A stretch of 64,000 bases of DNA from Eriocheir sinensis (taxonomy: Eukaryota > Arthropoda > Malacostraca > Decapoda > Varunidae), in contig NW_026111619.1 of the NCBI RefSeq assembly GCF_024679095.1, positions 67,501-131,500 of the forward strand. The letters run 5' to 3'. How positions within the stretch are numbered: the stretch's first letter is position 1; the number at the start of each line of letters is the position of its first letter. Shown piece by piece: positions 56,901 through 64,000 of the stretch. The position numbers were made by a program, and so were the translations under genes. Under the pieces are notes generated by a model. The model did not search any database. It was not told the origin of the DNA and saw nothing but the letters and a program-made list of their open reading frames with translations.

Positions 56901-59900
56901 TTGTGTGTGTGTGCCCGGCGGTGGTGTTTGTTGTTGTGTGTGTGCCCGGCGGTGGTGTTTGTTGTTGTGTGTGTGTGCTCGGCGGTGGTGTCTGTTGTTG
57001 TGTGTGTGTGCCCGGCGGTGGTGTCTGTTGTTGTGTGTGTGTGCTCGGCGGTGGTGTCTGTTGTTGTGTGTGTGTGCCCGGCGGTGGTGTTTGTTGTTGT
57101 GTGTGTGTTCCCGGTGATGGTGTCTGTTGTTGTGTGTGTGTGCCCGGCGGTGGTGTCTGTTGTTGTGTGTGTGCCCGGCGGTGGTGTCTGTTGTTGTGTG
57201 TGTGCCCGGCTGAGGTGTTTGTTGTTGTGTGTGTGTACCTGGCCGTGGTGTCTGTTGTTGTGTGTGCCCGGCGGTGGTGTCTGTTGTTGTGTGTGTGCCC
57301 GGCGGTGGTGTGTGTTGTTGTGTGTGTGTGCCTGGCGGTGGTGTCTGTTGTTGTGTGTGTGGGCGGAGGGGTGGTGTCTGTTGTTGTGTGTGTGCCCGGC
57401 GGTGGTGTCTGTTGTTGTGTGTGTGCCCGGCGGTGGTGTCTGTTGTTGTGTGTGTGTGCCCGGCGGTGGTGTTTGTTGTTGTGTGTGTGTGCCCGGCGGT
57501 GGTGTCTGTTGTTGTGTGCGTGTGCCCGGCGGTGGTGTTTGTTGTTGTGTGCGTGTGCCCGGCGGTGGTGTTTGTTGTTGTGTGTGTGTACCCGGCGGTG
57601 GTGTCTGTTGTTGTGTGTGTGTGCCCGGCGGTGGTGTCTGTTGTTGTGTGTGTACCCGGCGGTGATTTTAGTTTTTGTGTGTGTGTGTGCCCGGTGATGG
57701 TGTCTGTTGTTGTGTGTGTGCCCGGCGGTGGTGTCTGTTGTGTGTGTGTGCCCGGCGGTGGTGTCTGTTGTTGTTTGTGTGTGATCGGCGGTGGTGTCTG
57801 TTGTTCTGTGTGTGTTCCCGGCGGTGGTGTCTGTCATGTGTGTGTTCCCGGCGGTGGTGTCTGTTGTTCTGTGTGTGTGATCGGCGGTGGTGTCTGTTGT
57901 TGTTTGTGTGTGATCGGCGGTGGTGTCTGTTGTTCTGTGTGTGTACCCGGCGGTAGTGTCTGTTATTCTGTGTGTGTTCCCGGCGGTGGTGTCTGTTGTT
58001 CTATGTGTGTGATCGGCGGTGGTGTCTGTTGTTCTGTGTGTGTTCCCGGCGGTGGTGTCTGTCATGTGTGTGTGCTCGGCGGTGGTGTCTGTTGTTGTGT
58101 GTGTGTGCCCGGCGGTGGTGTCTGTTGTTGTGCGTTTGTGCCCGGTGGTGGTGTCTGTCGTTGTGTGTGTGTGCTATGCGTTGGTGTCTGTTGTTGTGTG
58201 TCTGTGCTTAGCGGTGGTGTCTGTTGTTGTGTGTGTGTGCCCGGCGGTGGTGTCTGTTGTTGTGTGTGTGTGCCCGGCGGTGGTGTCTGTTGTTGTGTGT
58301 GCCTGGCGGTGGTGTCTGTTGTTTGTGTGTGCCCGGCTGTGGTGTTTTTTGTTGTGTGTGTGTGCCTGGCGGTGGTGTCTGTTGTTGTGTGTGTGTGCCC
58401 GGCGGTGGTGTCTGTTGTTCTGTGTGTGTGCCCGGCGGTGGTGTTTGTTGTTGTGTGTGTGATCGGCGGTGGTGTCTGTTGTTGTGTGTGTGTGCCCGGC
58501 GGTGGTGTCTGTTGTGTGTGTGTGCCCGGCGGTGGTGTCTGTTGTTGTGTGTGTGTGCCCGGCGGTGGTGTCTGTTGTTGTGTGTGTGTGCTCGGCGGTG
58601 GTGTCTGTTGTTGTGTGTGTGCCCGGCGGTGGTGTCTGTTGTTGTGTGTGTGTGTGCCCGGTGATGGTGTCTGTTGCTGTGTGTGTGCCCAGTGATGGTG
58701 TCTGTTGTTGTGTGTGTGAACGGCGGTGGTGTCTGTTGTTGTGTGTGTGCCCGGCGGTGGTGTTTGTTGTTGTGTGTGTGTGAGCGTGGGGGTGGTGTTT
58801 GTTTTTGTGTGTGTGCCCGGCGGTGGTGTCTGTTGTTGTGTGTGTGTGCCCGGCGGTGGTGTCTGTTGTTGTGTGCGTGTGCCCGGCGGTGGTGTTTGTG
58901 TTTGTGTGTGTGTGTGCCTGGCGGTGGTGTTTGTTGTTGTTTGTGTGTGCCAGGCGGTGGTGTCTGTTGTTGTGTGCGTGTGCCCGGTGGTGGTGTTTGT
59001 TGTTGTGTGCGTGTGCCCGGCGGTGGTGTGTGTTGTTGTGTGCGTGTGTCCCGGCGGTGGTGTTTGTTGTTGTGTGTGTGTGCCCGGCGGTGGTGTCTGT
59101 TGTTGTGTGCGTGTGCCCGGCGGTGACGTTCGTTGTTGTGTGTGTGTGCCCGGCGGTGGTGTCTGTTGTTGTTTGTGTGTGCCCGGCGGTGGTGTCTGTT
59201 GTTGTGTGTGTGTGCTTGGCGGTGGTGTTTGTTGTTGTGTGTGTGTACCCGGCGGTGGTGTCTGTTGTTCTGTGTGTGTACCCGGCAATGGTGTCTGTTG
59301 TGTGTGTGTACCCGGCGGTGTTGTCTGTTGTTCTGTATGTGTGCTCGGCGGTGGTGTCTGTTGCTCTGTGTGTGTCCTCGGCGGTGGTGTCTGTTGTTCT
59401 GTGTGTGCCCTGCGGTGGTGTCTGTTGTTCTGTGTGTGTACCCGGCGGTGGTGACTGTTGTTCTATGTGTGTTTCCGGCGGTGGTGTCTGTTGTTCTGTG
59501 TGTGTGCCCGGCGGTGGTGTCTGTTTTCTATGTGTGTGTACCCGGCGGTAGTGTCTGTTATTCTGTGTGTGTTCCCGGCGGTGGTGTCTGTTGTTCTATG
59601 TGTGTGATCGGCGGTGGTGTCTGTTGTTCTGTGTGTGTTCCCGGCGGTGGTGTCTGTCATGTGTGTGTGTTCGGTGGTGGTGTCTGTTGTTGTGAGTGTG
59701 AGCCCGGTGGTTGTGTCTGTTGTTGTGTGTGTGTGCCCGGCGGTGGTGTCTGTTGTTGTGCGTTTGTGCCCTATGGTGGTGTCTGTCGTTGTGTGTGTGT
59801 GCTCCGCGTTGGTGTCTGTTGTTGTGTGTCTGTGCTTAGCGGTGGTGTCTGTTGCTGTGTTTGTGTGCCCGTTAGTGGTGTCTGTCATTTTGTGGGCGTG

Positions 59901-62900
59901 CCCGGCGGTGGTGTATGTTGCTGTGTGTGTGTGTGCAAAGCGGTGGTGTCTGTTGTTGTGTGTGTGCCCGGCGGTGGTGTCTGTTGTTGTGTGTGAGTGC
60001 TCGGCGGTGGTGTCTGTTGTTGTGTGTCTGTGCTTAGCGGTGGTGTCTGTTGTTGTGTGTGTGTACCCGGCGGTGGTGTCTGTTGTTGTGTGTGTGCCCG
60101 GGGGTGGTGTGTGTTGTGGTGTGTGTGCCTGGCGGTGGTGTCTGTTGTGTGTGTGCCCGGCGGAGGTGTTTTTGTTGTGTGTGTGTGTGCCTGGCGGTGG
60201 TGTTTGTTGTTGTGTGTGTGTGCCCGGCGGTGGTGTCTGTTGTTGTGTGTGTGTGCCCGGCGGTGGTGTTTGTTGTTGTGTGTGTGTGCTCGGCGGTGGT
60301 GTCTGTTGTTGTGTGTGTGCCCGGCGGTGGTGTCTGTTTTTGTGTGTGTGTGCTCGGCGGTGGTGTCTGTTGTTGTGTGTGTGTGCCCGGCGGTGGTGTT
60401 TGTTGTTGTGTGTGTTGTTCCCGGCGGTGGTGTTTGTTGTTATGTGTGTGCCCGGTGATGGTGTCTGTTGTTGTGTGTGTGCCCGGCGGTGGTGTCTGTT
60501 GTTGTGTGTGCCCGGCGGTGGTGTTTGTTGTTGTGTGCGTGTGCCCGGCGATGGTGTTTGTGTTTGTGTGTGTGTGTGCCCGGCGGTGGTGTCTGTTGTT
60601 GTGTGTGTGCCCGGCGGTGGTGTTTGTTGTTGTGTGTGTGTGCCTGGCGGTGGTGTCTGTTGTTGTGTGTGTGTGTGCCCGGCGGTGGTGTCTGTTGTTG
60701 TGTGTGAGCCCGGCTGTGGTGTTTGTTGTTGTGTGCGTGTACCCGGCGGTGGTGTTTGTGTTTCTGTGTGTGTGTGCCCGGCGGTGGTGTTTGTTGTTGT
60801 GTGTGTGTGCCCGGCGGTGGTGTCTGTTGTTGTGTGTGCCCGGCGGTGGTGTTTGTTGTTGTGTGTGTGCCCGGCGGTGGTGTCTGTTGTTGTGTGCGTG
60901 TGTCCCGGCGGTGGTGTTTGTTGTTGTGTGTGTGTGCCCGGCGGTGGTGTTTGTTGTTGTGTGCGTGTGCCCGGCGGTGGTGTTTGTTGTTGTGTGTGTG
61001 CCCGGCGGTGGTGTCTGTTGTTGTGTGCGTGTGCCCGGCGGTGGTGTTTGTTGTGTGTGTGTGCCCGGCGGTGGTGTCTGTTGTTGTGTGTGTGTGATCG
61101 GCGGTGGTGTCTGTTGTTCTGTGTGTGTTCCCGGCGGTGGTGTCTGTTCTGTGTGTTCCCGGCGGTGGTGTCTGTTGTTCTGTGTGTGTGCTCGGCGGTG
61201 GTGTCTGTTGTTGTTTGTGTGTGCCCGGCGGTGGTGTCTGTTGTTCTGTGTGTGTACCCGGCGGTGGTGTCTGTTGTTCTGTGTGTGTTCCCGGCGGTGG
61301 TGTCTGTTGTTCTGTGTGTGATCGGCGGTGGTGTCTGTTGGTCTGTGTGTGTTCCCGGCGGTGGTTTGTGTTGTGTGTGTGTGCTCGGCGGTGGTGTCTG
61401 TTGTTGTGTGTGTGTGCCCGGCGGTGGTGTCTGTTGTTGTGTGTGTGTGCCCGGCGGTGGTGTCTGTTGTTGTGTGTGTGTGCTATGCGGTGGTGTCTGT
61501 TGTTGTGTGTGTGTGCTTAGCGGTGGTGTCTGTTGTTGTGTGTGTGTACCCGGCGGTGGTGTCTGTTGTTGTGTGTGTGTGCCCGGTGGTTGTGTCTGTT
61601 GTTGTGTGTGTGCCTGGCGGTGGTGTCTGTTGTTTGTGTGTGCCCGGCTGTGGTGTTTTTTGTTGTGTGTGTGTGCCTGGCGGTGGTGTCTGTTGTTGTG
61701 TGAATGTGACCGGCGGTGGTGTCTGTTGTTGTGTGTGTGTGAACGGCGGTGGTGTCTGTTGTTGTGTGGGTGTGCCCGGCGGTGGTGTCTGTTTTTGTGT
61801 GTGTGCGTGGCGGTGGTGTCTGTTGTGTGTGTGTGCCCGGCGGTGGTGTTTGTTGTTGTGTGTGTGTGCCCGGTGTTGTCTGTTGTTGTGTGTGAGTGCT
61901 ATGCGGTGGTGTCTGTTGTTGTGTGTGTGCTCGGCGGTGGTGTCTGTTCTTGTGTGTGTGTGTGCCCGGTGGTGGTGTCAGTTGTTGTGTGTGTGTACCC
62001 AGCGGTGGTGTCTGTTGTTGTGTGTGTGTGCCTGGCGGTGGTGTCTGTTGTTTGTGTGTGCCCGGCTGTGGTGTTTTTTGTTGTGTGTGTGTGCCTGGCG
62101 GTGGTGTCTGTTGTTGTGTGTGTGTGCCCGGCGGTGGTGTCTGTTGTTGTGTGTGTGCCCGGCGGTGGTGTCTGTTGTTGTGTGCGTGTGCCCGGCGGTG
62201 GTGTTTGTGTGTGTGTGGGCCTGGCGGTGGTGTTTGTTGTTGTGTGTGTGCCCGGCGGTGGTGTCTGTTGTTGTGTGCGTGTGCCCGGTGGTGGTGTTTG
62301 TTGTTGTGTGCGTGTGCCCGGCGGTGGTGTGTGTTGTTGTGTGCGTGTGTCCCGGCGGTGGTGTTTGTTGTTGTGTGTGTGTGCCCGGCGGTGGTGTCTG
62401 TTGTTGTGTGCGTGTGCCCGGCGGTGGTGTTCGTTGTTGTGTGTGTGTGCCCGGCGGTGGTGTCTGTTGTTGTTTGTGTGTGCCCGGCGGTGGTGTCTGT
62501 TGTTGTGTGTGTGCTTGGCGGTGGTGTTTGTTGTTGTGTGTGTACCCGGCGGTGGTGTCTGTTGTTCTGTGTGTGTACCCGGCAGTGGTGTCTGTTGTGT
62601 GTGTGTACCCGGCGGTGTTGTCTGTTGTTCTGTATGTGTGCTCGGCGGTGGTGTCTGTTGCTCTGTGTGTGTCCTCGGCGGTGGTGTCTGTTGTTCTGTG
62701 TGTGCCCTGCGGTGGTGTCTGTTGTTCTGTGTGTACCCGGCGGTGGTGACTGTTGTTCTATGTGTGTTTCCGGCGGTGGTGTCTGTTGTTCTGTGTGTGC
62801 CCGGCGGTGGTGTCTGTTGTTCTGTGTGTGTACCCGGCGGTAGTGTCTGTTATTCTGTGTGTGTTCCCGGCGGTGGTGTCTGTTGTTCTATGTGTGTGAT

Positions 62901-64000
62901 CGGCGGTGGTGTCTGTTGTTCTGTGTGTGTTCCCGGCGGTGGTGTCTGTCATGTGTGTGTGTGCTCGGCGGTGGTGTCTGTTGTTGTGTGTGTGTGCCCG
63001 GCGGTGGTGTCTGTTGTTGTGTGTGTGCCCGGCGGTGGTGTCTGTTGTTGTGTGTGTGCCCGGTGGTGGTGTCTGTCGTTGTGTGTGTGTGCTCCGCGTT
63101 GGTGTCTGTTGTTGTGTGTCTGTGCTTAGCGGTGGTGTCTGTTGCTGTGTGTGTGTGCCCGGCGGTGGTGTCTGTTGTTGTGTGTGTGTGCCCGGCGGTG
63201 GTGTCTGTTGTGTGTGTGTGTGCAAAGCGGTGGTGTCTGTTGTTGTGTGTGTGTGCCCGGCGGTGGTGTCTGTTGTTGTGTGTAAGTTCACGGCGGTGGT
63301 GTTTGTTGTTGTGTGTGTGCTTGGCGGTGGTGTCTGTTGTTGTGTGTTTGTGGATGGCGGTGGATTCTGTTGTGTGTGTGTACCCGGCGGTGGTGTCTGT
63401 TGTTCTGTGTGTGTTCCCGGCGGTGGTGTCTGTTGTTCTGTGTGTGTGCTCGGCGGTGGTGTCTGTTGTTCTGTGTGTGTGTGCTTGGCGGTGGTGTCTG
63501 TTGAGTGTGTGCTCGGCGGTGGTGTCTGTTGTTCTGTGTGTGTCCTCGGCGGTGGTGTCTGTTGTTGTGTGTGTGTGCGGTGTGGTGGTGTCTGTTGTTC
63601 TGTGTGTGTCCTCGGCGGTGGTGTCTGTTGTTGTGTGTGTGTACCCGGCGGTGGTGTCTGTTGCTGTGTGTGAGTTCCCGGCGGTGGTGTTTGTTGTTCT
63701 GTGTGTGTTCCCGGCGGTGGTGTCTGTTGTTGTGTGTGTGTGCCCGGCGGTGGTGTCTGTTGTTGTGTGTGTGTGCTCGTCGGTGGTGTCTGTGGTTCTG
63801 TGTGTTCCCGGCGGAGGTGTCTGTTTTTGTGTGTGTGCTCGGCGGTGGTGTCTGTTGTTCTGTGTGTGTCCTCGGCGGTGGTGTCTGTTGTTCTGTGTGT
63901 GTGCCCGGCGGTGGTGTCTGTTGTTCTGTGTGTGTACCCAGCGGTGGTGTCTGTTGTTCTGTGTGTGTTCCTGGCGGTGGTGTCTGTTGTTCTGTGTGTG
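47946..64000. repeat. GT-rich ~33-bp satellite array, about 490 copies, runs off the window
   Basis: Unit CCCGGCGGTGGTGTCTG plus TTGTTGTGTGTGTGTG. The commonest step is 33 bp, with 29-37-bp versions from differing GT count or loss of one GTT. The base before GGCGG varies (CCC, CTC, CTT, ATC) and defines sub-types; some units have TTCTGTG in place of TTGTGTG. Kilobase segments recur inside the array (see findings). Plus frames reading VCPAVVSVVVC and minus frames reading Thr/His/Gln-rich repeats reach 1,171 and 1,863 codons; both strands are open, so they are artefacts. No end is reached at base 64000. Confidence 0.97.

Noticed and set aside
47771..63673. Cys/Val-rich plus frames (up to 1,171 codons) and Thr/His/Gln-rich minus frames (up to 1,863 codons)
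   Set aside because: Translation of the 33-bp array in several frames on both strands; no start context, domain or ending distinct from the repeat.

Overview
This is eukaryotic, non-coding, repeat-dominated DNA with no recognisable host protein gene, rRNA or functional tRNA gene. The combination of CR1/L2/Daphne-type LINEs, a tRNA-derived SINE, and very abundant di-, tri- and tetranucleotide microsatellites suggests an invertebrate. A decapod crustacean is my best guess, by inference only. About 70% of the window is tandem repeat and about 10 kb is decayed non-LTR retrotransposon.

Layout. 0-7.5 kb: microsatellites, polypyrimidine tracts, a SINE with pol III boxes (875-1260), an unassigned low-copy segment with three CCAAT-bearing repeats (3.55-3.88 kb), a CGCA-type minisatellite (4.35-5.24 kb), and five copies of a ~238-bp unit flanked on both sides by a 68-bp repeat (5.24-6.76 kb). 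7.5-11.6 kb: a 31-bp satellite. 11.6-29.1 kb: a G-rich 36-bp satellite split by a 5'-truncated CR1/L2-type LINE on the minus strand (23.87-27.59 kb). 29.1-31.6 kb: a broken LINE ORF1 (PHD finger plus zinc knuckles, minus strand), a cluster of dinucleotide repeats and a 40-bp minisatellite. 32.0-37.4 kb: a two-ORF LINE on the plus strand, frameshifted at several places. 37.4-39.9 kb: microsatellites, a GC-rich dispersed repeat and an A-rich minisatellite. 39.9-45.1 kb: a 24-bp array, a 30-bp array, then the 24-bp array again. 45.1-47.9 kb: the ~238-bp family again, here with expanded 28-bp subrepeats. 47.9-64.0 kb: a GT-rich ~33-bp satellite that runs off the window and carries kilobase-scale internal duplications.

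The very long open frames in this window (up to ~2,300 codons) are by-products of stop-poor tandem units. Several periods (24, 30, 36, and often 33 bp) are multiples of three, so a frame stays open through many copies. I do not treat them as genes.

I found no new enzymatic or defence system. The points most worth checking are architectural: repeat sandwiches (68/238/68 and 24/30/24), a composite repeat family shared by two loci 40 kb apart, a higher-order duplication in the 33-bp array, block-wise alternation of two sub-families in the 36-bp array, an in-frame poly-threonine triplet expansion just before a LINE ORF2, and a UUCG-capped hairpin at that LINE's 3' end.
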